Assembly (NCBI GenBank): GCA_947846985.1
Contig: CANTUZ010000025.1
Coordinates: forward strand, 4,834,100-4,898,099
Origin: Fratercula arctica
Lineage: Eukaryota; Chordata; Aves; Charadriiformes; Alcidae
Length of the DNA stretch: 64,000 bases
Direction of reading: 5' to 3'
Shown one piece after another: positions 11,424 through 21,107 of this stretch. The number at the start of each line of letters is the position of its first letter. The stretch's first letter is position 1. A model generated the notes under the pieces. The model saw only the letters and a list, made by a program, of their open reading frames with translations. It ran no database searches and was not told where the DNA came from. A program made the translations under genes and the position numbers.

Positions 11424-12437
11424 ATGTTGCTTAGTTTGTTCTCATGGCTGTGTTATGTAAATTCCTATGTGTCTTGTGCACTCCCTGTGATGATATTTGT
11501 TACTTCTGGGAGGGGGATGAGGATTATCATTTTACTGTCCTGTGCAATATCGGCTTATGATATGATAACATCACTTGCTAGACTGTTATTTTGGGGCATT
11601 TATGTGGTATTGCTGTCCTGTCCGTACATTGGGCACCACCTCTCAGAATTCATTAATAATTACACCCAGTCTATGGGGGAAACAGGGGGGGACACTTTCC
11701 CCAGCTCTTTTGCCTCCCTTTTCTCCTTCGAGTCAGGTATGACAGCTTTTGAGAATTTTGAATATCCTTGGGATGCTCAAACCAGCATGTTCCTAGTGTT
11801 ATGTTTGCTGAATACGTTCCAGGTCTCGTTTAGGGTTAAATGACTATTTAAGACTACCACCCAGAGCTCTGCTCCGAGGCTGGACAGTCAGGGGTGGCAT
11901 GGCATGTGGGAGAACATGGGCAGGTACCTAGAGAACGTCTCACCTCCAATGGTCTGGGACTTCACCCCTGAACAATTACAGGACCCTGATAGAGTAGTAG
12001 AATATCTGAAGGGAAAATGCTGTGGCTATTCCAGAGAGGCACAACTCACTGCACTGTGCTGGGCCCTGGCTAGTGTCTACCAGGCACTGCTCAGTGCTAT
12101 GCAGCACCCTCAGAAGAAAAAGACAGAGACCAGACCAGCAGGCGCTGCGGCTGCTGCGGCCCCTGTGGCAGGTGCTGCTGCGACAGGCACTGCGGCTACT
12201 GCGACCCCTGTGACAGGCACTGCGGCTACCGCGACCCCTGCGACAGACACTGCAGCTACCACGACCCCTGTGGCAGCCACTGCTGCTGAACCAGGGAACC
12301 AACCCGTGTCAGTATCCGTTGCCCCCATACAGAAGAAGAAGTACACAAAGAAATCGGTTCGCATAGTAAGAGATGATGATGAACCAGGGCCATCACCAGG
12401 ACAGGAGGAAGAGGCAGAACCAGAGATAATTACCTGA
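11424..12437 (+). pseudogene. Copy A first ORF: hydrophobic N-terminus, Ala/Thr/Pro repeat
   Basis: Corresponds to the 378-residue ORF of copy B at 48729-49865. The first segment (11424-11843) carries the hydrophobic stretches and ends in a TGA where copy B has CGA; the second (11904-12437) carries WENMGRYLENVSPP, a 10-residue Ala/Thr/Pro repeat (about four units), a basic patch (KKKYTKKSVRIV) and an acidic tail ending EPEIIT. The upstream ATG used by copy B is absent because about 20 bases of the leader are missing. The closing TGA at 12435-12437 is in frame with the following gag frame and shared with copy B. Function unknown; position suggests an N-terminal extension of Gag. Confidence 0.75.
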
Positions 12438-12464
12438 TCCCCATCCCTGAGTGAGCTGCGGGAT

Positions 12465-13397
12465 ATGCGAAAAGATTTTAGCCGACTTTCCGGTGAGCAC
12501 ATTGTCACCTGGCTGCTTCAGTGTTGGGATAACGGGGCCAGTAGCCTGGAATTAGAGGGTAGGGAAGCCAGGCAGCTGGGATCCCTGTCTAGGGAAGGTG
12601 GCATTGACAAGGCAATTGGAAAGAAGACCCAAGCCATCAGCCTCTGGAAACGACTCCTGTCAGACGTGAGGGAGAGGTACCCCTTCAGTGAAGATGTTGT
12701 ATGTCAACCAAGCAAGTGGACCACCATGGAAAGAGGTATCCAGTACCTGAGAGAATTAGCTGTGCGGGAGATGATTTATTATGACTTGGACAATACAGAC
12801 TTGCCCATGGACCCTGATGAGGTGCACTGCACAAGGCCCATGTGGCGGAAGTTTGTACGGAGCGCACCATCGTCATATGCCAACTCACTGGCAGTAATGG
12901 AATGGAAGGGTGAAGAAGGACCAACGGTGGATGAGGTGGCTGGCTGGCTCTGGCGATATGAAGAAAGCCTCTCTTCCCCCCTTGTCTCAGCTGTGGAGAA
13001 ACTGTCCCGGAAGGTTCAGCAACTTGAAGAGAATATGTCCTACTCTCCACCTATACGGGCCAGCATCTCAGCTATTAGGAGCAGGCATTTCCCCACTCAA
13101 GAGAGAGAGTACAAAGGGTACACACCACGAGGCACCCTGTGGTTCTACCTGCGAGACCATGGAGAGGACATGAGGAAGTGGGATGGACAACCTACTTGGA
13201 TCCTGCGGACATGGGTACAGGAGTTGCGAGGAAGGACAACCACAAAAGGGGATCCCTCCAGGAAAAGTGCCGCCCCAGTTTCCAGTGGGCAGTTCCCCAG
13301 ACAGAGCAGAAGGCCTGATCTTGCTTCTGATCCTCTTGAAGGAACCTCCAAGTCATTTCTGCAAGAAGTGAGTACCGGATACCATGACCAGGATTAG
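12465..13397 (+). CDS. gag: Copy A gag body (310 residues)
   Basis: Structural polyprotein region of an ERVL-like element, expected to assemble the intracellular particle. It continues in frame from the preceding ORF past the TGA at 12435. Recognisable blocks are SGEHIVTWLLQCWDNGASSL, the KWTTMERGIQYLRELAVREM stretch and a short coiled-coil-like VEKLSRKVQQLEEN. No CCHC zinc knuckle is visible. The frame ends at a TAG (13395-13397) that is in frame with protease and conserved in copies C and D, so it is probably the native gag-pro boundary. Related to the gag of ERV F (32636-33211), which has the matching PAWDNGAAS block. Confidence 0.75.
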   Translation: MRKDFSRLSGEHIVTWLLQCWDNGASSLELEGREARQLGSLSREGGIDKAIGKKTQAISLWKRLLSDVRERYPFSEDVVCQPSKWTTMERGIQYLRELAVREMIYYDLDNTDLPMDPDEVHCTRPMWRKFVRSAPSSYANSLAVMEWKGEEGPTVDEVAGWLWRYEESLSSPLVSAVEKLSRKVQQLEENMSYSPPIRASISAIRSRHFPTQEREYKGYTPRGTLWFYLRDHGEDMRKWDGQPTWILRTWVQELRGRTTTKGDPSRKSAAPVSSGQFPRQSRRPDLASDPLEGTSKSFLQEVSTGYHDQD

Positions 13398-13418
13398 AGG
13401 GGCCCTGCCTCCAGCCAG

Positions 13419-13850
13419 GTGGAGGAAAGGGACAACCGGGTTTATTGGACAGTGTGGATTCGATGGCCTGGCACATCAGACCCACAGGAGTATAAGGCTC
13501 AAGTGGACACAGGAGCACAGTGCACTCTAATACCATCAAGCTATAGAGGGGCAGAACCCATTTGTATTTCTGGGGTCACAGGGGGATCCCAAGAGTTGAC
13601 TGTACTGGAGGCTGAAGTGAGCCTAACTGGCAATGAGTGGCAAAAGCATCCCATTGTGACTGGCCCAGATGCTCCATGCGTCCTTGGTATAGATTACCTC
13701 AGGAGAGGGTATTTTAAGGACCCAAAGGGGTATCGGTGGGCCTTTGGCATAGCTGCCTTGGAGACGGAGGAAGTTAAACAGTTGTCTACCTTGCCTGGTC
13801 TCTCAGAGGACTCTTCTGTTGTGGGGTTGTTGAGGGTCGAAGAACAGTAG
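13419..13850 (+). CDS. pro: Copy A retroviral aspartic protease
   Basis: Aspartic protease that would process Gag and Pol. The active-site motif is VDTGAQCTLIP (about 13503-13535), followed by the flap region and the C-terminal VLGIDYL motif (13682-13702). It lies in the same frame as gag, directly after the TAG at 13395. The frame stops at a TAG (13848-13850) where copy B has CAG, so that stop is private to copy A. Copy B has lost nearly all of this region; copies C and D retain it. Confidence 0.8.
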   Translation: MEERDNRVYWTVWIRWPGTSDPQEYKAQVDTGAQCTLIPSSYRGAEPICISGVTGGSQELTVLEAEVSLTGNEWQKHPIVTGPDAPCVLGIDYLRRGYFKDPKGYRWAFGIAALETEEVKQLSTLPGLSEDSSVVGLLRVEEQ

Positions 13851-14675
13851 GTGCCGATTGCTACCACAACGGTGCATCGGCGGCAATATCGCACTAACCG
13901 AGACTCTCTGATTCCCATCCATAAGCTGATTCGTCAACTAGAGGTTCAAGGAGTGATCAGCAAGACTCGCTCGCCTTTTAACAGTCCTATATGGCCGGTG
14001 TGAAAATCTAATGGAGAGTGGAGGCTAACTGTAGACTATCGTGGCCTGAATGAAGTCACGCCACCGCTGAGCGCTGCTGTGCCGGACATGCTAGAACTGC
14101 AGTATGAACTGGAGTCCAAGGCAGCCAAGTGGTATGCCACGATTGATATAGCGAATGCATTCTTCTCAATCCCTTTGGCAGCAGAGTGCAGGCCACAGTT
14201 TGCTTTCACCTGGAGGGGCATCCAGTACACCTGGAATCGACTGCCCCAGGGGTGGAAACACAGCCCCACCATTTGCCATGGACTGATCCAGACTGCACTG
14301 GAACAGGGTGAAGCTCCAGAACATCTGCAATACATTGATGACATCATTGTATGGGGAAACACAGCCGAAGAAGTTTTTGAGAAAGGGGACAAAATAGTCC
14401 GAATCCTTCTGAAAGCTGGTTTTGCCATAAAACGAAGTAAGGTCAAGGGACCTGCGCAGGAGATCCAGTTCTTAGGAATAAAATGGCAAGATGGACGCCG
14501 TCAGATCCCAATGGATGTGATCAACAAAATAGCAGCTATGTCTCCACCAACTAGCAAAAAGGAAACACAGGCTTTCTTAGGCATTGTGGGTTTTTGGAGG
14601 ATGCATATCCCAGATTACAGTCTGATTGTAAGCCCTCTGTATCAAGTAACCCGGAAGAAGAAGGATTTTAAATGA
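13851..14675 (+). pseudogene. pol: Copy A reverse transcriptase, with in-frame TGA
   Basis: RT fingers and palm. The sequence opens with a linker (SLIPIHKLIRQLE), reaches NSPIWPV and then an in-frame TGA at 14001-14003 before KSNGEWRLTVDY. Downstream the catalytic motifs are intact: TIDIANAFF, LPQGWKHSPTICH and YIDDIIVWG (about 14329-14355), followed by FLGIKW and the connection region (AFLGIVGFWRMHIP). A TGA at 14673-14675 replaces the TGG found in copy B and is private to A. The 14001 stop is at the same codon in copies B, C and D. Class III (ERVL) signature. Confidence 0.8.
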
Positions 14676-15452
14676 GGTCCTGAGCAACGACAAGCTTTTG
14701 AACAAATCAAACAGGAAATAGTCCATGCAGTGGCCCTGGGGCCAGTCCGGGCAGGACAAGATGTTAAAAATGTGCTCTACACCGCAGCCGGGGAGAATGG
14801 CCCTACCTGGAGCCTCTGGCAGAAAGCACCAGGGGAGACCCGAGGTCGACCCCTAGGGTTTTGGAGTCGGGGATTCAGAGGATCCGAAGCCCGCTACACT
14901 CCAACAGAAAAGGAGATATTGGCAGCATATGAAGGGGTTCGAGCTGCTTCGGAGGTGGTTGGTACAGAAGCGCAGCTCCTCTTAGCACCTCGACTGCCGG
15001 TGCTGGGTTGGATGTTCAAAGAAAGGGTCCCCACCACACATCATGCAACTGATGCTACATGGAGTAAGTGGATTGCACTGATCACACAGCGAACTCGAAT
15101 GGGAAAGCCCAGTCGCCCAGGAATTCTGGAAGTGATCATGGACTGGCCAGAAGGCAAGGATTTTGGAATGTCACCAGAGGAGGAGGTGACGCGTGCGGAA
15201 GAGGCCCCACCATATAATGAACTGCCAGAAAATGAGAAGCAATATGCCCTGTTCACTGATGGGTCCTGCTGGATTGTGGGAAAGCATCGAAAGTGGAAGG
15301 CTGCTGTGTGGAGTCCTACATGACAAGTTGCAGAAGCCAGTGAAGGACAAGGTGAATCGAGCCAGGTTGCAGAGGTGAAAGCCATTCAGCTGGCTTTGGA
15401 CATTGCCGAGTGAGAAAAATGGCCAGTACTTTATCTCTACGCTGACTCATGG
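14676..15452 (+). pseudogene. pol: Copy A RNase H region, two shared in-frame TGAs
   Basis: RNase H and the tether before it (GRPLGFWSRGF, YTPTEKEILAAYEG, LFTDGSC). The TDGS motif near 15260 is the first RNase H active-site Asp block. TGA codons at 15321-15323 and 15411-15413 interrupt the frame, and both recur in copy B and copy D, the second also in copy C. The reading frame itself is preserved across them without indels. Confidence 0.75.
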
Positions 15453-16583
15453 ATGGTGGCAAATGCTCTGTGGGGATGGTTACAGCAGTGGAAGCAGGGC
15501 AACTGGCAGCGCAGAGGCAAACCCATCTGGGCTGCTGAACTATGGCGAGATATTGCTGCCCGGATAGAGAATCTGGTTGTGAAAGTACGCCACGTAGATG
15601 CCCGCGTACCAAAGAATCGGGCCACGGAGGAACATCAGAACAACCAGCAGGTGGATCGGGCTGCTAGGATTGAAGTGGCTCAGGTGGATCTGGACTGGCA
15701 ACATAAGGGTGAACTATTCATAGCTCGGTGGGCCCATGAGACCTCAGGCCATCAAGGAAGAGATGCGACATATAGATGGGCTCGTGACCGAGGGGTGGAC
15801 TTGACCATGGACACTATTGCACAGGTCATCCATGAATGTGAGACATGTGCTGCAATCAAGCAAGCCAAGCGTTTGAAGCCTCTTTGGTATGGAGGACGAT
15901 GGTTGAAATATAAATATGGGGAGGCCTGGCAGATTGATTATATCACACTGCCACGAACCCGTCAAGGCAAGCGCTATGTGCTCACAATGGTGGAAGCAAC
16001 CACTGGATGGCTGGAAACATACCCTGTGCCCCATGCCACTGCCCGGAATACTATCCTGGGCCTTGAAAAGCAAGTCCTGTGGCGACATGGTACCCCAGAG
16101 AGAAACTAGTCGGACAATGGGACTCATTTCCGAAACAGCCTCATAGACGCCTGGGCCAAAGAGCATGGTGTTGAGTGGGTATATCACATCCCCTGTCACG
16201 CACCAGCCTCTGGGAAGATAGAATGGTACAATGGACTGTTAAAAACTACACTGAGAGCAATGGGTGGTGGGACCTTAAAACATTGGGATGCACATTTAGC
16301 AAAGGCTACCTGGCTAGATAATACCGGGGGATCTATCAATCGGGCTGGCCCTGCCCAATCAAAACTTCCACATATCGTAGAAGGGGATAAGGTCCCCATA
16401 GTGCACATGAAGAATATGTTAGGGAAGACAGTCTGGGTTAGTCCTGCCTCAGGCAAAGGCCAACCCATCCGTGGGATTGCTTTTGCTCAAGGACCTGGGT
16501 GCACTTGGTGGGTGATGCAGAAGGATGGGGAAGTCCGATGTGTACCTCATGGGGACTTGATTTTGGGTGAGAATAGCCAATGA
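15453..16583 (+). pseudogene. pol: Copy A integrase, inactivated
   Basis: RNase H C-terminus (VDARVP) followed by integrase: the zinc-binding motif AHETSGHQG/CETC, then the DDE core with DYITLP and SDNGTHF. It is broken by a TAG at 16107-16109 just before SDNGTHF, and the Arg after the catalytic Glu is changed to Trp (16224). The C-terminal domain (WVSPASGKGQPIRG, CTWWVM) is present and ends at the TGA after ENSQ (16581). No env follows. Confidence 0.8.
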
Positions 16584-16842
16584 ATCAAATCATGTGTAAC
16601 ACTGTCACTGTATGTCCTCGTTACTATAATTGCTATCGGCTGTACTGCAGTAAGAATCACCCAAATTAAGGACAGATGGACTTTGATGAAGAATTGAGTA
16701 AAGCAAAGTGGTGATGGGATCAGAGCTGATGCCCAGCAACTTCCTCAAGATCTGCATCTTCAGACTGTGTGCATGAGCTACACCGGGTATACAGTCACAT
16801 GTTCCAAAAACTGTAAGATCTGGGCGTGGCAAAAATGGTATG

Positions 16843-16856
16843 GAATAAGGGGTGGA
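16843..16856 (+). other. Polypurine tract of copy A
   Basis: GAATAAGGGGTGGA, identical to that of copy B at 53820-53833, where it directly precedes the 3' LTR. It would prime plus-strand DNA. In copy A it is followed by an A-rich junction and the inverted LTR instead of TGTCCTGG. Confidence 0.75.
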
Positions 16857-16867
16857 TAAAAAAGGAC

Positions 16868-17203
16868 TGTCGTGGTTTGGCCTCAGATGGCAACAAAGAA
16901 CCACGTGTCGCTCGCTCAGCGCTTCCCGGTACGGGAAGGATCAAAAGAAAAAGGCAAAACTCTTGGGTTGAGACAAAGGCAGTTTAACAGAACAGAAAAG
17001 GGAACAAGAAAACAACAACAACAACACCGACAGAGAAATATACAAACACGCATACGGAACCGCCCTTCACCGCGGGTCCGGACCCGAGACGCGCCAGCCC
17101 GCTCCGAACCCGACTGCCTGCCCCCTCCCTCCTTTTAATCTCAGGGTGGGCGTGGCTCACATTGCATGGAATACTTAACCCTGTCCCTGCCGGAACCAGG
17201 ACA
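16868..17203 (-). repeat. 3' LTR of copy A, reverse-complemented
   Basis: 336 bases, the reverse complement of 10983-11318 with about seven mismatches. It starts TGTCGTGGTTTGG (U5 end) and finishes GGAACCAGGACA (U3 end) at the GTTAGG duplication. The eight bases before it, AAAAGGAC, are the reverse complement of GTCCTTTT, the spacer between 5' LTR and primer site, so the flipped unit is the LTR plus exactly the unprocessed end left by tRNA priming. Confidence 0.9.
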
Positions 17204-17270
17204 GTTAGGTTAATGGTTGGACTTGATGATCTTAAAGGTCCCTTCCAAACTAGAGTATTCTATAACTGAA

Positions 17271-20074
17271 ACCCCGTGCCTGAGTTTATGATGTGGTGTA
17301 TTGTGCTGGGGAAGTCAACATTAGAAAATGAACTGTTCAGGGCTTTTAAAACCCTCTATATTAAATGTGCAAGTTCCATTTCCCTCAAGATCTAAACATT
17401 CTTTAAGCAAAATGACAAGTTCTAGCGTGCAGTTTTCAAAGCTAAACTCTGAGTCTGCAGATGAGTCTTTGAGTCTTCATTAAAGAAGAGGGGTTCGATT
17501 CATGTGGTCTCTACACATATTTTCTTTCTTCCTTGCTCTAGAAAAATCTACTTGACATTGATGAATTGCCCAGTTTGTAAATCTATAAATAAGAAGCCCA
17601 TGATTCAAAAAGATGGTGCGCTGTGTGTGCGCGCACGCGTGTGTGTGTGTGTGTGTGATCTGAGAAACTGGAGTAGCAATTGGATAGATACTCAGTTCAT
17701 GGATCGGGACTTGTACAGTTATGGTGAGGTATGATCCAGTGTCCCCTTTTTTCCATATCATGAGCCACTTGCACTGCACATGCTGACCTACTTCTGAACA
17801 GCAACTGTTTAAAAATACAGTGACAGAGAAACACATTATCAATTGTGAAAGTAGTTTTCAGGCAGTGGACAGCAGAACCCTGGGGGACCCATGTCTGCAT
17901 TTAAGGGGTCAGTGAAAAGTGACGAAAGCAAAACTACATATGCTTTACACCAATCTATGTATGGGAAATTGGTCCATCTGGGTCCATTCCCACTGGGAAT
18001 GTTTCTGGGGTCTGCTTATTGGAAGGATCTTGAAAACTACTGAACTAGAAGACTGAAGAAAGAACTAAGGCAAGAAGGAAAGGATTAAAAATGTATTTCA
18101 GAAGCGATACAAACCTGACTTTTACTTCTAAGGCTGTGTGCTAAACTAGCACAGAGAACAGAATAAAACGAAGTCAGTCTCCACATGTGGCAGGGCAGCC
18201 ATAATTTTTAAAAAGCTATGTCCATGTGTCACATCAGATGTTGTCCTTTTCTAGCCTGGCAGGGTTATTAATATGTTGCTTTCTGGATACTTCTGTAGAA
18301 AATAGCCCAGCAAATGTTTTGGCTCATTTCACATATTATCACAACTCTAATTATATGCATGCTAGGGCTGCTTGTTTCTTTCTGTATGAATATACACAGA
18401 TTTTCCACAGAGCCCTGGTTTTATGCAAGAGTGTAATTTCTTTGTAGGGAATGGAGCTTGTTTCTCCCATCTGGCCTACCTGTTTCATTGCCATCCTTCT
18501 TACATAACAGACTAGCAATTACTGAGCCTTGAGGCAAGTCTCCAATATATGCTGAATGCTGCAATTTATTCGATGCCTTGGTCTCCTTTGCCACATATAT
18601 TTTGGTGATACTGATTTCTGAAGTTTTATCTTAAAATAACTATGCAGGATATTTGCAATGTCTTCTCTGTCAGGAATTTACAGGCTTTCTAGTTGCCTTG
18701 TGAATAAACTGCTCCTTGATGTGACTTATAGAATTATGTCATTCTTTTTCTAAGTACATGCGGAGAGAAGGAATTTCCACGTAATGCAGGCTTTTTCTAG
18801 CTCTGTTTCTTATAAAGTGACCAACATTTCCTTTCAAAGTCACCTAAGCAGGTGCTGTAAAAGCTGGGGAACAACCACATCTATTTTGACAGGAGTATTG
18901 TATTTTCTGGTGCAGAGTCAATGTTTTGTGATTGCAAGAATGCAAATAAAGTTCAGTGGATGTAGAAGGTGTATTTTCATAGAGGCCAGATAACTCTGAA
19001 CTGATTCATACTTGTATTACTTTCTAATGGTATGAATGGAGCAAGCACAGCACATCCTGTTGGTACCAGTGGAGCTCCTGCTGAAGGGGGAACATGAACA
19101 CTAAGTGAAGGTCAATGAAAAACCATCCTCTCAGAGCATCATCACATTTTAAAGTGCTTGGACAGTGATAGCAAGATATGGATTTCTACATAGGATAGAT
19201 CTAGGACAATTCTGTTTATGAGCAACCTTCTCATCTCATAGATCCTCTGAGACAGGTGCCATATATATGAGCATATTTGTATCGTATATTTGTACAACAT
19301 TAAATATAACCTTAATGTGCTCTGCAATCTAAATATTAGATGATAGTTGCTCATTCTTCAGTATTTGTTTTAAAAGGCCTGTTGTTTGTTCAAACAGATC
19401 TAGACCTCAAAGCTAAACCCTTTGGCCTTAGACCCAAGACAGATGGGAGTGGGGAGGAGGATAAACAGTCGCTTTGTATCGTTGTTTTCCTCCAGTCTGG
19501 CTCCTTCCAGGCATGCAGCTCAGCTCTAATCTAGCATGCCCTTTGGATTGAGACATGCTGTAGACAGCTGACCAATATTTCTTCATACAATATGATAGCA
19601 TCAAGAAAATCTGAATATGTATACATTTTCCTTTAAAAGATCTGTAAAATACTCGTGCATTTTATTTTTACGAGTCATAATGATTGACACTATTCATGAG
19701 CTGTAAAGGAACTACCATTAGAAAGGTAATAATGAAAATGACACTTTCTGCATTCTTTTTTCAGTTCCCTCTTTGTGTGTGTTCCTTTAGTCACATCTCT
19801 TTACCTAAGGGGCATAAGTGATATTTTAGAGACAATACTACTAGGAAAGAGTGAGTTGGTATTTTATCCAAGGCTGAAATACCATTAATAGGTTTAAGGC
19901 CCATGATTGCTGATGATGTGCAAGAAGGAGCTTGACTTTCAGATAGTAGGCTGAAACCTTGAACACTGCCTTTCTTCCCACCAAGTCCATTTGATATAGA
20001 TATCATCACTAAGAGACAATACATATGGATCTCAACACTTTTTAAAAAAGTCACTTCTATAAACACAATTATTT
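17271..20074. other. Unassigned sequence with a (GT)n microsatellite
   Basis: About 2.8 kb without recognised repeats or genes. A (GT)n/(GC) microsatellite lies at 17624-17657. Short frames in the region have no recognisable domains. Confidence 0.5.
17624..17657. repeat. Dinucleotide microsatellite GT/GC
   Basis: Alternating purine-pyrimidine tract (TGTGTGCGCGCACGCGTGTG onward), about 34 bases. The mixed CG and TG steps favour Z-DNA, but no function is implied. Confidence 0.8.
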
Positions 20075-21107
20075 TGGCTCTAGATGTATCTAAGTTTTCT
20101 TAGCCTATTGTGCTGGTTTGAGCTGGGATAGAGTTAATTTTCTTCATAGTAGCTAGTATGTGGCTATCTTTTGAATTTGTGCTGGAAACAGTGTTGATAA
20201 CACACTGATGTTTTAGTTATTGCTGAGCAGTGCTTACACAGCGTCAAGGCCTTTTCTGTTCCTCACACCACCCTGCCAGTGAGTAGGTTGGAGGTGCAAA
20301 AAATGTTGGGAGGGGACACAGTTGGGACAGCTGACCCCAACTGACCAAAGGGATATTCCATACCATATGACATCATGCTCAGCAATAAAAGATGGGGGGG
20401 AGGTTGGTGTGGGAGCTGCTTCTTGGGGACTGGCTGGGCATCAATCGGTTGGTGGTGAGCAATTGTTTTCATTTGCATCACTTGTCTTTCTTGGGGTTTA
20501 TTTTTCTCTCTCTTTGTTTTTTTTACCCCCTCTTTTCCTTACAATTTATTATTGTTGTTGTTGTTGTTATTATTATTATTTCTTTTTTTAATTGTTAAAC
20601 TGTTTTTATCTCAACCCATGAGTTTTCTCACTTTTACCCTTCCAGTTCTCTCCCCCATCTCACCAGGGGGGCAGGGAGTGAGTGAGCGGCTGTGTGGTGC
20701 TTAGTTGCCAGCTGGGGTTAAACCATGACACCTATAGAAGAGAAGGCTAAGGAAGAGTCTAATTGTTGTCTTCCACTACCTAAAGGGGGGTATAGAGAAG
20801 ATGGAGCTAGACTTTTTGGAGGTACACAGAGGAAATTCAAGAGGCAACAGTTACAAGTTTCAGCAAGGGAAATTGCTATTAGATTTAAAAAAAATTCTTC
20901 ACAGAGTGGTCAAACATGAGAACAGGTTTCCCAGAGAGGTTGTGGTATTTCCATCCTTGGAGTTGGACAAGAATGGAGACCATCCCATCTTGACAATGTC
21001 CTGAGCAACCTGATTTAACTTTGAATTTGGCCCTGTTTTAAGCAGAGGGTTGGACTTAGACTTCTGGAGATCCCTTCCAACTTAAATTATTCTATGATTC
21101 TATGAAG
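20075..21107 (+). mobile_element. Old CR1 tail interrupted by a solo LTR
   Basis: Degenerate plus-strand CR1. The part before the LTR (about 20075-20108) and the part after it (20731 on) join as the [10 protein letters not shown] region of ORF2. The rest holds frame-shifted ORF2 C-terminus (20801-21001) and the 3' UTR ending ATTCTATGATTCTATG near 21104. More diverged than the other CR1 tails here. Confidence 0.8.
20109..20730 (+). repeat. Solo LTR, ERVL type, 5-bp target duplication
   Basis: 622 bases, starting TGTGCTGGTTTGAGC and ending AAACCATGACA, flanked by CCTAT at 20104-20108 and 20731-20735. A CAATAAAAG motif lies near 20385 and a trinucleotide run (GTT then ATT) at 20553-20580. Same family as the 3' LTR of ERV copy C (22844-23360) and the solo LTR at 44264-44824. 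Confidence 0.9.

Larger units (their letters stand above)
10983..17203 (+). mobile_element. ERVL-like provirus copy A, LTRs in inverted orientation
   Basis: A 6.2-kb element inserted in a CR1 and flanked by the direct repeat GTTAGG (10977-10982 and 17204-17209). Order: LTR, primer site, hydrophobic/repeat ORF, gag, protease, RT, RNase H, integrase, purine tract, LTR. The pol sequence (LPQGWKHSP, YIDDIIVWG, WGPEQ, PLGFWS) places it with class III (ERVL) elements. There is no env. The 5' LTR is in the normal plus orientation, but the 3' LTR is reverse-complemented, so both outer ends are U3 ends. Many stops make it coding-dead. See the findings for the junction analysis. Confidence 0.85.
9977..17270 (+). 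mobile_element. CR1 ORF2/3' end interrupted by ERV copy A
   Basis: Plus-strand CR1 whose ORF2 is readable from 10025 to 10561 ([20 protein letters not shown]; the catalytic FADD is changed to FADN near 10161) and again at 10616-10957. A TAA at 10562-10564 and frame changes break it. The 3' UTR stops at 10982, where ERV copy A is inserted, and resumes at 17204, ending near 17270 with TATTCTATAACT. Removing the ERV and one copy of GTTAGG gives continuous CR1 sequence matching the neighbouring copy at 9800-9830. Non-functional. Confidence 0.9.

Noticed and set aside
14036..14446. 136-codon minus-strand frame, repeated at 50772-51182
   Set aside because: Antisense shadow of the reverse transcriptase of copies A and B, kept open by shared sequence; not independent.
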